Assembly (NCBI RefSeq): GCF_002946835.1
Contig: NZ_CP026652.1
Location: 806,001 to 870,000 of the forward strand
Origin: Streptomyces dengpaensis
Lineage (GTDB): Bacteria; Actinomycetota; Actinomycetes; Streptomycetales; Streptomycetaceae
Direction of reading: 5' to 3'
DNA length: 64,000 nucleotides
Shown piece after piece: positions 55,268-62,509 of the stretch. Each line of letters opens with the position of its first letter. The first letter of the stretch is position 1. Made by a program: the position numbers and the translations under genes. Below the pieces are notes generated by a model. That model did no database searches and had not been told where the DNA came from. It saw only the letters and a program-made list of their open reading frames with translations.

Positions 55268-56406
55268 AGTACATCGACGAGTTCAACGACCCGGATCTCG
55301 CACGGCGGTTGCTGGACGAGATCCATGCCACCGCCACCCACCCGTGGGCGCTGATGGAGGTGTGCGGAGGGCAGACCCACTCCATCATCCGACACGGAAT
55401 CGACCAACTCCTCCCCGAGCAGGTCGAGTTGATCCACGGCCCCGGCTGCCCCGTCTGCGTCACCCCGCTGGACGTCATCGACCAGGCGCTGGAGATCGCT
55501 TCGCGGCAAGGGGTGATCTTCTGCTCCTTCGGCGACATGCTCCGCGTTCCGGGCAGCGACCGCGACCTGTTCCGGGTCAAGGGCGAGGGGGGCGACGTAC
55601 GCGTGGTCTACTCCCCGCTGGACGCCCTGGAGTTGGCCCGCCGGAACCCGGACCGGGAGGTGGTGTTCTTCGCGATCGGCTTCGAGACCACCGCCCCCGC
55701 CAACGCCATGGCCGTGCACCAGGCCCGCCGCCTGGGCCTGACCAACTTCAGCCTGCTGGTGTCCCATGTGCGGGTACCCCCGGCCATCGAGGCCATCATG
55801 ACCTCCCCGGTCTGCCGGGTGCAGGGCTTCCTGGCCGCCGGCCACGTGTGCAGCGTGATGGGCACGGCCGAGTATCCGCAGCTCGCCGAGCGGTTCGGCG
55901 TACCGCTCGTGGTGACGGGGTTCGAACCGCTGGACATCCTCGAGGGCATTCGCCGGGCGGTGCGCCAACTGGAGCGCGGTGAGCACCGGGTGGAGAACGC
56001 GTACGCGCGGGCCGTGCGCGAGGCGGGCAACCCGGCCGCCCTGCGCATGATCGAGGAGGTGTTCGAGGTCACCGACCGCAACTGGCGCGGCATCGGACGC
56101 ATCCCGCTGAGCGGGTGGCGGCTGGCCAAGGCCTTTCGGGCGTACGACGCCGAGCACCGCTTCGACGTCGGCGGCATCCGCACCGAGGAACCGGCCGAAT
56201 GCCGCAGCGGCGAGGTGCTCCAGGGGCTGATCAAGCCGACCGAGTGCGCCGCGTTCGGCACCACCTGCACCCCGCGCACCCCGCTCGGCGCGACCATGGT
56301 CTCCAGCGAGGGCGCCTGCGCCGCCTACTACCTGTACCGCCGGATGAACGGCCCGACGCCCCAGGCCACCCGGGCCACGCGCGAGGAGATGAACCCCGTT
56401 GCCTGA
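55264..56406 (+). CDS. hypD: Hydrogenase formation protein HypD
   Basis: The 380-aa iron-sulfur protein is the scaffold on which the Fe(CN)2CO moiety is built with HypC. Conserved blocks: [28 protein letters not shown] (Fe-binding Cys), [13 protein letters not shown], and the C-terminal cluster region [17 protein letters not shown] ... [20 protein letters not shown]. Length is usual for the family. The ATG lies in an ATGA overlap with hypC, and its end overlaps hypE. Confidence 0.97.
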   Translation: MKYIDEFNDPDLARRLLDEIHATATHPWALMEVCGGQTHSIIRHGIDQLLPEQVELIHGPGCPVCVTPLDVIDQALEIASRQGVIFCSFGDMLRVPGSDRDLFRVKGEGGDVRVVYSPLDALELARRNPDREVVFFAIGFETTAPANAMAVHQARRLGLTNFSLLVSHVRVPPAIEAIMTSPVCRVQGFLAAGHVCSVMGTAEYPQLAERFGVPLVVTGFEPLDILEGIRRAVRQLERGEHRVENAYARAVREAGNPAALRMIEEVFEVTDRNWRGIGRIPLSGWRLAKAFRAYDAEHRFDVGGIRTEEPAECRSGEVLQGLIKPTECAAFGTTCTPRTPLGATMVSSEGACAAYYLYRRMNGPTPQATRATREEMNPVA

Positions 56407-57466
56407 GCTCGCCGACACCATCGATCCCGCCCGGTGGACCTGCCCCGCCCCCCTGCGCGACCAGCCCGTCGTGGTCATGGGGCACGGCGGAGGAGGCGCC
56501 CTCTCCGCCGAGCTCATGGAGCAGGTGTTCGCTCCCGCCTACGGCAACGCCACCCTCGCCGCGCTCACCGACTCCGCCGTGCTCCAACTGGGCGGCGCCC
56601 GGCTGGCGTTCTCCACCGACTCCTATGTGGTCAGGCCGCTGTTCTTCCCCGGCGGCAGCCTCGGCGACCTGGCGGTCAACGGCACGGTCAACGACCTGGC
56701 GATGAGCGGCGCCAGGCCCGCCTACCTGTCCGCCGCCTTCGTACTTGAGGAGGGCGTTGAGCTGACCGTGGTCGAGCGCATCGCGCGCGCCATGGGGGCG
56801 GCGGCCGAGACGGCCGGGGTCACCATCGCCACGGGTGACACCAAGGTGGTGGAGTCCGGGCACGGCGACGGTGTGTACGTCACCACCGCCGGGGTCGGGC
56901 TCGTGCCCGACGGGGTGGACATCCGCCCCCAGCGGGCGCGGCCCGGCGACGCCGTCATCGTCAGCGGTCCCATCGGCCTCCACGGCGTGGCGATCATGAG
57001 CGTGCGGGAGGGGCTGGAGTTCGGCGTCGAGATCGCCAGCGACACCGCGCCGCTGGCGGACCTGGTGGCCGCCATGCTGTCCGTCACCCCGGACATCCAC
57101 GTGCTCCGCGACCCCACCCGCGGCGGCCTGGCCGCGTCCCTCAACGAGATCGCCCGCGCCTCGGGCACCGGCGTCCGGCTGAACGAGCGCGTCATCCCGG
57201 TGCCGGACGCCGTGGCCAACGCCTGCGGCTTCCTGGGCCTCGACCCTCTCTACGTCGCCAACGAGGGGCGACTGGTGGCCTTCGTACCCGGGTCGGCGGC
57301 GGATGAGGTCCTCGCGGCGATGCGCGCCCACCCGCAGGGCGCTGGTGCCACGCTGATCGGGGAGTGCGTCGCCGAGCACCCCGGCATGGTCGTGGTTTCG
57401 ACCGGCCTCGGTGGCACACGCGTGGTCGACCTGCCGCTCGGGGAGCAACTGCCGCGCATCTGCTGA
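56399..57466 (+). CDS. hypE: Hydrogenase expression/formation protein HypE
   Basis: The 355-aa protein of the PurM-like family ends PRIC, the conserved C-terminal Cys that is carbamoylated by HypF and dehydrated to the thiocyanate that donates CN. Other blocks: [33 protein letters not shown] and [17 protein letters not shown]. The start is a TTG overlapping the hypD stop by 8 bp with GAGGAG upstream. It is the last gene of the maturation operon. Confidence 0.96.
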   Translation: MPELADTIDPARWTCPAPLRDQPVVVMGHGGGGALSAELMEQVFAPAYGNATLAALTDSAVLQLGGARLAFSTDSYVVRPLFFPGGSLGDLAVNGTVNDLAMSGARPAYLSAAFVLEEGVELTVVERIARAMGAAAETAGVTIATGDTKVVESGHGDGVYVTTAGVGLVPDGVDIRPQRARPGDAVIVSGPIGLHGVAIMSVREGLEFGVEIASDTAPLADLVAAMLSVTPDIHVLRDPTRGGLAASLNEIARASGTGVRLNERVIPVPDAVANACGFLGLDPLYVANEGRLVAFVPGSAADEVLAAMRAHPQGAGATLIGECVAEHPGMVVVSTGLGGTRVVDLPLGEQLPRIC

Positions 57467-57471
57467 TGCGC

Positions 57472-57520
57472 GCACGGGTGGCCCCGCCGGCGCGTACAGC
57501 TCCGGCGGGGCCACCCGTGC
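57472..57520. terminator. Perfect 19-bp bidirectional terminator between hypE and hypA
   Basis: The arms 57472-57490 and 57502-57520 are exact reverse complements (GCACGGGTGGCCCCGCCGG on the left) with an 11-nt loop. It separates two converging hydrogenase operons whose last genes end at 57466 and 57524. Confidence 0.9.
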
Positions 57521-57523
57521 GTG

Positions 57524-57880
57524 TCAGGCCGATGCCCGTAACGACTCGATACCGGTGATCGCCAGCTCCCGCCCGCTGCGCAGGTCGTTGGACGGCTGAT
57601 CGCAGCGCGGGCACCAGAAAAACGGGGGCATGCCCACCGCGAACTCCTCGGCACACGGGCCGCAGTAAGCCTGTGCGGAAACCTGCTCCACCACGAGACG
57701 GGCCGCGGCCAGGGCAGTGCCGTCGCGGGCCACCTCGAAGGCGAAACTCAGGGCGTCGGGAACGACCCCCGCCAGCTCGCCGACCCGGACGGTCACGGCG
57801 GAGACGGCATCGGCTCCGTCCGCCCGGGCGAGCGCGTCGGCCTGCTCGATGATCGCGGTCGCGATCGACAGCTCGTGCAC
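57524..57880 (-). CDS. hypA: Hydrogenase nickel-delivery protein HypA
   Basis: The 118-aa metallochaperone begins MHELSI, where His2 binds nickel, and has a zinc site of two CxxC pairs (CGPC and CPRC) near residues 72-95. It works with HypB to insert nickel in the large subunit. It is the last gene of the - strand structural operon, not grouped with the other hyp genes, which is common in actinobacteria. GTG 57880 is the start, 8 bp after the preceding small gene. Confidence 0.95.
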   Translation of the reverse strand: MHELSIATAIIEQADALARADGADAVSAVTVRVGELAGVVPDALSFAFEVARDGTALAAARLVVEQVSAQAYCGPCAEEFAVGMPPFFWCPRCDQPSNDLRSGRELAITGIESLRASA

Positions 57881-57887
57881 CGCCGGC

Positions 57888-58094
57888 TCACGGGTACCGG
57901 CGGCGGGCGCGGAAGCCGCCGACGGTCATCCGCCGGATCCGCGCCTCACGCACCAGGCTGGGGATCTCCCGGACGCACAGCGCCAGGGAGAGCACGCCCA
58001 CGACGAGAGCCTGGGCCTTCAGCACCCGCCGTCCCGTCATCACGGCTCCCGCGCGCGGGGCGGCCGGCCTTCTTCCTGCTCGTTGGACCTTCAT
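57888..58094 (-). CDS. Small membrane protein in the hydrogenase operon, 68 aa
   Basis: This 68-aa protein has a basic N-terminus, one hydrophobic helix (ALVVGVLSLALCVREIPSLV) and an RRM-type basic end (REARIRRMTVGGFRARRR), similar to the small DUF6893 proteins. ATG 58094 has GGGAG eight bases upstream; ATG 58040 with another GGGAG is an alternative. It lies between a small hydrophilic gene and hypA, so it may anchor or assist the hydrogenase. Function unknown. Confidence 0.65.
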   Translation of the reverse strand: MKVQRAGRRPAAPRAGAVMTGRRVLKAQALVVGVLSLALCVREIPSLVREARIRRMTVGGFRARRRYP

Positions 58095-58116
58095 TCCGGT
58101 AACTCCCTGCTGTTCC

Positions 58117-58323
58117 TCAACCCGGCGGGATGTTCGGCATGATCTTCAGGAGAGCGTCATGCTTCTTCGAACGGATCCCGGTGGAGCGGCGCGCGTCGGC
58201 GGTGCCGTCCTCGTGGTGCCCGCTCTGGTGCTCGTACGGCCCTTCGTTGCCCTCGTGCATACCGGGCACATGCCTGGGCGTGTCGGGCTTGGCCTGGGGC
58301 CGGCCGACTCTGATGGTGCCCAT
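58117..58323 (-). CDS. Small hydrophilic protein in the hydrogenase operon, 68 aa
   Basis: An AAGGAG site six bases before ATG 58323 opens a 68-codon frame. The product begins MGTIRVGRPQAKPDTP, is rich in His, Gly and Asp in the middle (HQSGHHEDGTADARRSTG) and ends MPNIPPG. No domain is recognised. Similar short proteins in Streptomyces hydrogenase loci seem familiar to me, but I cannot confirm this here. The His-rich segment could bind metal. Confidence 0.65.
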   Translation of the reverse strand: MGTIRVGRPQAKPDTPRHVPGMHEGNEGPYEHQSGHHEDGTADARRSTGIRSKKHDALLKIMPNIPPG

Positions 58324-58363
58324 GGGGTGCTCCTTCCTCGCCTCCGCGCTGCGGAGGACGTGC

Positions 58364-58960
58364 TCAGGGCCGCTCGGTGAGGTCCTCGAAGAACCCTTCG
58401 ACGGCCCGCCAGACCCGGCCCCCGCCGGACAGGCCCCGCCATTCCCTGCGTACGACCGCGACCATGCGGTAGCAGTCGTCGATCGGCACGATCCAGTGGT
58501 GGTCGAGGCCGTGGACGGTGTTCACCAGCAGTGCCTCCACCTCGGGTGCCATGGATGCGAGCTGCGGACACATCGCGGCCAGCCGCTGCCAGGACGCCGC
58601 GTCCACCTCCCACCGCATGGCGCCCGCCGGGCTCGGGCCCTGGGCCGTGACCGTGCCGTCGGCCCGGGGCACGAAGAAGACCAGCCCCACGGGCACACCC
58701 AGGATCGCCGTGTCCACCCTGGGCAGCCGGACCCTGCGCCGGGGGACGAGCCGGTAGCGCCCCTCGCCCGCCGCGTCGTCGGCGAACAGCACCGAGCAGG
58801 GGCGGCAGACGCAGCGCACCTCGTCGTCGCCGCCGTCGTAGAGGTGGCGGTGGTCGTCGGGCACCGGCGCCGCGCACAGTTCGCACAGCTCGGCCGCGGA
58901 CGTCGCCGTGCGGTCGGCCGCGGAGCGGATGAGGCGGGCGAGCGCTCCGTCCGTGGTCAC
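58364..58960 (-). CDS. DUF5947-family hydrogenase-associated protein
   Basis: The 198-aa protein has two Cys pairs near the N-terminus (CELC and CVCRPC) that may bind zinc or iron, followed by an alpha/beta domain (VPVGLVFFVPRADGTVTAQG, EALLVNTVHGLDHHWIVPID, WRGLSGGGRVWRAVEGFFED). This matches what I know as DUF5947, encoded in actinobacterial group 1h hydrogenase operons. Function unknown. GTG 58960 has GAGGTG upstream and overlaps the end of the previous gene by 4 bp. Confidence 0.82.
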   Translation of the reverse strand: MTTDGALARLIRSAADRTATSAAELCELCAAPVPDDHRHLYDGGDDEVRCVCRPCSVLFADDAAGEGRYRLVPRRRVRLPRVDTAILGVPVGLVFFVPRADGTVTAQGPSPAGAMRWEVDAASWQRLAAMCPQLASMAPEVEALLVNTVHGLDHHWIVPIDDCYRMVAVVRREWRGLSGGGRVWRAVEGFFEDLTERP

Positions 58961-59532
58961 GGTGCACCTCGGTGCGTGAGCGTGGCCAGTGGTACGAAGG
59001 CCGGGGCCGGCCGCCGGTCCGGGGCGTCCGGCAGCGGCTCCACCGCCGTCAGCTCCGGAGCCATGGCGAGTACGGCCTCCCGGACCGCGGCGGCGACCTC
59101 GGTCGCCCCGCCGCCCCCACCCCCGCACCCGCTGCCACAACCGCCACCCGTCGTCACTCGCACCCGGCCCACCTGCCCGTCCACGCCGGCCCACTCCACG
59201 TCACCGCCCCCTTCGCGTACGGCGGGCCGCAGCCGTTCGACCGCGCGGGCGGCCCGGCGCTCGACCGGCTCCGGGTGGATCGCGTGCAGCACCATCAGGT
59301 GCCCCAACAGCTCGTCGTCGGCGAGGCGTTCGGCCAGCTGACCGTCCGCGTGGTCCAGGACCCGGGCGAGTGCCTCGCCGTAGACCTCGGTGAGCAGAGC
59401 CACCGCCTCGACAGCGGAGCGTGTGTGCGGACCGGGGGCGGAGTCGAGCCCTGCCAGCAGTTCGTCGAGACGGGCGAGCCTGGCCTCGACGGCTGGGTCC
59501 GCGAGACGTTCGACGGCCGGGGCCTCAGCCAT
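58957..59532 (-). CDS. NifU-like domain protein of the hydrogenase operon
   Basis: This 191-aa protein has a helical N-terminal region and a C-terminal NifU-like domain (about 95-165) with the VxGxxGRVRV strand and a Gly-rich CGSGCGGGGGG in place of the usual CxxC loop. NifU-type domains carry or transfer Fe-S clusters, so it may load clusters on the small subunit. It overlaps the large-subunit gene by 8 bp and the DUF5947 gene by 4 bp. Confidence 0.85.
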   Translation of the reverse strand: MAEAPAVERLADPAVEARLARLDELLAGLDSAPGPHTRSAVEAVALLTEVYGEALARVLDHADGQLAERLADDELLGHLMVLHAIHPEPVERRAARAVERLRPAVREGGGDVEWAGVDGQVGRVRVTTGGGCGSGCGGGGGGATEVAAAVREAVLAMAPELTAVEPLPDAPDRRPAPAFVPLATLTHRGAP

Positions 59533-61318
59533 GGTTCGCCCCGTACGTCGGCGAGTGCAGGGTCGTCAGCGTCTTGCCCTTGCCCATGTACATGTGCACG
59601 CCGCACGGCAGACAGGGGTCGAAGCTGCGGACGGTGCGCATGATGTCGACGCCCTTGAAGTCCTCCGGCCCGTTCTCCTCGAAGATGGGCTGGCCCTGGA
59701 CGGCGTCCTCGTAGGGGCCGGGGGTGCCGTAGCTGTCGCGGGGGCTGGCGTTCCACGGGGTCGGCGGGTACGGGTGATAGTTGGCGATCTTCTTGTCCTT
59801 GATCACCAGGTGGTGGGAGAGGACGCCGCGCACCGCCTCGTGGAAGCCGCAGCCGATCGCCTCGTCAGGCACCTCGAAGTCCTCGAACACCTTGGTGTCG
59901 CCGGCCCGCACCAGCCCCATGGCCTCCTCGATGAACTGCAGGGCCATGGCGGCCGCGTAGGCCACGAAGTACGGCCGGGCGCGGTCCCGTTCGAGGGTGT
60001 TGCTCCACTTCGGGATGTGCCACTCCAGGGTCGTCTCCGGCAGCGTCTCGCCCTTGGGCAGGGAGATACGCACGCTGTTGCCGGTGGCCTTGACATACGG
60101 GGTGTCGACCAGCCCGCTCAGCGCGGTCGACCACAGCCGGGCGAGCGGGCCGCCGCCGGTGTCGAGGGCGAGGTGCTGACCGGACTTCTTGTCGTACCAG
60201 CGCGGGCTCATCACCCACGTGTACTTGTCGGCGAAGTCCCGCTTCTGCGGCACGGGGAGCGTCGTCTGGTTCCACGGGTGACGCATGTCGACGGGGTTGC
60301 CCAGCGGGTCGTGGGTGACGAAAGGCTTCTCGTTGACCCAGTCGTCGTAGTACGAGCTGCCGATCAGGATCCGGATGCCGAGGTTGATGTCGACGAGGTT
60401 GTTGGTGACCAGTTCACCGTCGACGATGACGCCCGGGGTGACGTACATCGCCTTGCCCCACTCGTTCATCGTCGCGTAGCGGTAGTCGCAGACGGCCGGG
60501 TCCTGCCAGGCGCCCCAGCAGCCGAGAAGGACGCGGCGGCGGCCGACCTCCTCGTAGCCGGGCAGCGCCTCGTAGAAGAAGTCGAAGACGTCGTCGTTCA
60601 TGGCGACGGCCTTCTTGACGAAGTCGATGACCCGCATGAGCCGGCTGAGGTAGTCGGTGAAGACGGTCGGCGTCGGCATCGTGCCGACGCCACCGGGATA
60701 CAGCGCGGACGGGTGGACGTGCCGCCCCTCCATCAGGCAGAACATCTCGCGGGTGACCCGGCTGACCTTCAGGGCCTCCTTGTAGACCTCGCCCTCGAAG
60801 GGGTTGAAGGCCTTCATGATGTCGGCGATCGTCCGGTAGCCGTGGATGTCCCCGCGGGGCGCGTCGGTGCGCTCGGCGCGGGCCAGGACACCGGGGTTGG
60901 TGGCCTTGACCATCGCCTCGCAGAAGTCCACGAAGACCAGGTTGTCCTGGAAGATCGTGTGGTCGAACATGTACTCGGCCGCTTCGCCGAGGTTGACGAT
61001 CTGCTCGGCCAGCCGGGGTGGCTTGACGCCGTACGCCATCTGCTGGGCGTAGTCGGAGCACGTGGTGTGGTTGTCGCCGCAGATGCCACAGATGCGGGAG
61101 GTGATGAAGCCCGCGTCCCGGGGGTCCTTGCCCCGCATGAACACCGAGTAGCCGCGGAACAGCGACGAGGTGCTGTGGCACTCGACGACTTCCTGGTTGG
61201 CGAAGTCGATCTTCGTGTAGATGCCCAGGTTCCCGATGATGCGGGTGATCGGGTCCCAGGACATGTCCACGAGCTGTGGCGGCTTGCGTCCCGTAGGCCG
61301 GGCTTCGGTTGTGGTCAT
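59525..61318 (-). CDS. hhyL: [NiFe]-hydrogenase large subunit, group 1h (5)
   Basis: The 597-aa catalytic subunit has both nickel-binding motifs: RICGICGDNH (C77, C80) and DPCLPCGVH (C569, C572). Twenty-two residues follow H575 and should be removed by the maturation protease encoded at 51210. No signal peptide is present, as expected for a large subunit. Extended inserts and the HMYMGKGKTL tail match the actinobacterial group 1h enzymes that oxidise H2 at low concentration in air. It lies 102 bp after hhyS, and its 3' end overlaps the NifU-like gene. Confidence 0.95.
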   Translation of the reverse strand: MTTTEARPTGRKPPQLVDMSWDPITRIIGNLGIYTKIDFANQEVVECHSTSSLFRGYSVFMRGKDPRDAGFITSRICGICGDNHTTCSDYAQQMAYGVKPPRLAEQIVNLGEAAEYMFDHTIFQDNLVFVDFCEAMVKATNPGVLARAERTDAPRGDIHGYRTIADIMKAFNPFEGEVYKEALKVSRVTREMFCLMEGRHVHPSALYPGGVGTMPTPTVFTDYLSRLMRVIDFVKKAVAMNDDVFDFFYEALPGYEEVGRRRVLLGCWGAWQDPAVCDYRYATMNEWGKAMYVTPGVIVDGELVTNNLVDINLGIRILIGSSYYDDWVNEKPFVTHDPLGNPVDMRHPWNQTTLPVPQKRDFADKYTWVMSPRWYDKKSGQHLALDTGGGPLARLWSTALSGLVDTPYVKATGNSVRISLPKGETLPETTLEWHIPKWSNTLERDRARPYFVAYAAAMALQFIEEAMGLVRAGDTKVFEDFEVPDEAIGCGFHEAVRGVLSHHLVIKDKKIANYHPYPPTPWNASPRDSYGTPGPYEDAVQGQPIFEENGPEDFKGVDIMRTVRSFDPCLPCGVHMYMGKGKTLTTLHSPTYGANHG

Positions 61319-61335
61319 CGGTGGTACGGCCCCTC

Positions 61336-61380
61336 GCTGTCGGTGCTGTCGGTGCTGTCGGTGCTGTCGGTGCTGTCGGT
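61336..61380. repeat. Five 9-bp tandem repeats between hhyS and hhyL
   Basis: GCTGTCGGT (+ strand) occurs five times without a mismatch, ending 40 bp before the hhyS stop and starting 17 bp upstream of the hhyL ATG on the transcribed strand. It lies in the mRNA leader of hhyL. Confidence 0.92.
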
Positions 61381-61420
61381 GGCTGATGGGTGGCTGCGTG
61401 CGTGGATCGTGGAGTGCGCG

Positions 61421-62509
61421 TCAGGAACGCCAGTACGGGTCGTAACCGCTGGTGAGCTTGCGGTTCTTGTGGCGCCACTTGGTCTCGTGGTTCACCAGGT
61501 CGTTCGTGAAGCCGCGCAGCCGGCGGACGACGGCCCCGTACGGCTTGATGACCAGCGACGACAGCGTGGCGCCGGGCGGCTCGTCCATGAACGGCATGAA
61601 CGCGTCGGGGAAGGCGGGCATCGTGCACCCGATGCAGATACCGCCGACGTTCGGGCAGCCGCCGACGCCGCCCATCCAGCCACGCTTGGGCACGTTGCAG
61701 TTCACGACCGGCCCCCAACAGCCCGTCTTGACCAGGCACTTGGGGGAGTTGTAGTCCATCGCGAACTCGGCCTGCTCGTAGTACGAGCCGCGGTCGCAGC
61801 CCTCGTGCACCGTCCTGCCGAACAGCCACTGCGGGCGCAGCATGTGGTCCAGCGAGGGCGGGGGCGCGGAGCCGGCCGCGTGATAGAGGACCCAGACCAG
61901 GGTCTCCATGAAGTTCTCGGGCTGGATCGGACAGCCAGGCACGTTCACGATGGGCAGGCCGCCCTGAGAGGTGAAGTCCCAGCCGAGGTAATCCGCGAGG
62001 CCCATGCACCCGGTCGGGTTGCCGGCCATCGCGTGGATGCCGCCGAAGGTGGCGCACGTGCCCGCGGCCACCACCGCCCAGGCCCTGGGGGCGAGTTGGT
62101 CGATCCACGTGTTCAGGGTTTCCGGTTGGCCGGTCTCCAGGTCGTTGCCGAAGGATGTCCAGTAGCCGTCGCCCTTGATGATGTTCTGGTTGGGGACCGA
62201 GCCCTCGATGACGAGGATGAACGGAGCCAGCTCGCCGCGCGCCGCCGCCCGGTACGGAGCGAGGAAGTCCTCGCCGCCCAGGGTCGGTGAGAGCACCTTG
62301 TTGTACAACGTCACCTTCGGCAGACCCGGGATCAGACCGAGGACCAGGTCTTCGATGGAGGGCTGGTCGGCGGCCGTCAGGGAGACGGTGTCGCCGTCGC
62401 AGCTCATCCCCTCGGAGATCCAGAGGATGGTCATCTCGTCGAAGCTGCTCTGCTTCTCGGCGCGGCCGGGTTCGCCGCGGACGTCGGTGGTGCCGCCATG
62501 GATGGTCAT
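61421..62509 (-). CDS. hhyS: [NiFe]-hydrogenase small subunit, group 1h (5)
   Basis: The 362-aa electron-transfer subunit carries three Fe-S clusters. The proximal cluster motif is SCDGDTV, with C37 and D40 where other small subunits have CxxC. The AH enzyme of Ralstonia also has such a 3Cys-1Asp proximal cluster. Further Cys are in AAGTCATFGG, VPGCPIQPEN, EGCDRGSYYEQAEF, KTGCWGPVVNCNVPKRGW and GGICIGCTMPAFPD. There is no Tat signal, so the enzyme is cytosolic or peripheral. Its start overlaps the preceding gene by 4 bp. Confidence 0.95.
   Translation of the reverse strand: MTIHGGTTDVRGEPGRAEKQSSFDEMTILWISEGMSCDGDTVSLTAADQPSIEDLVLGLIPGLPKVTLYNKVLSPTLGGEDFLAPYRAAARGELAPFILVIEGSVPNQNIIKGDGYWTSFGNDLETGQPETLNTWIDQLAPRAWAVVAAGTCATFGGIHAMAGNPTGCMGLADYLGWDFTSQGGLPIVNVPGCPIQPENFMETLVWVLYHAAGSAPPPSLDHMLRPQWLFGRTVHEGCDRGSYYEQAEFAMDYNSPKCLVKTGCWGPVVNCNVPKRGWMGGVGGCPNVGGICIGCTMPAFPDAFMPFMDEPPGATLSSLVIKPYGAVVRRLRGFTNDLVNHETKWRHKNRKLTSGYDPYWRS

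Noticed and set aside
61336..61380. CRISPR-like or regulatory repeat between hhyS and hhyL
   Set aside because: Units are 9 bp without spacers, so this is a simple slippage repeat, not a CRISPR array.
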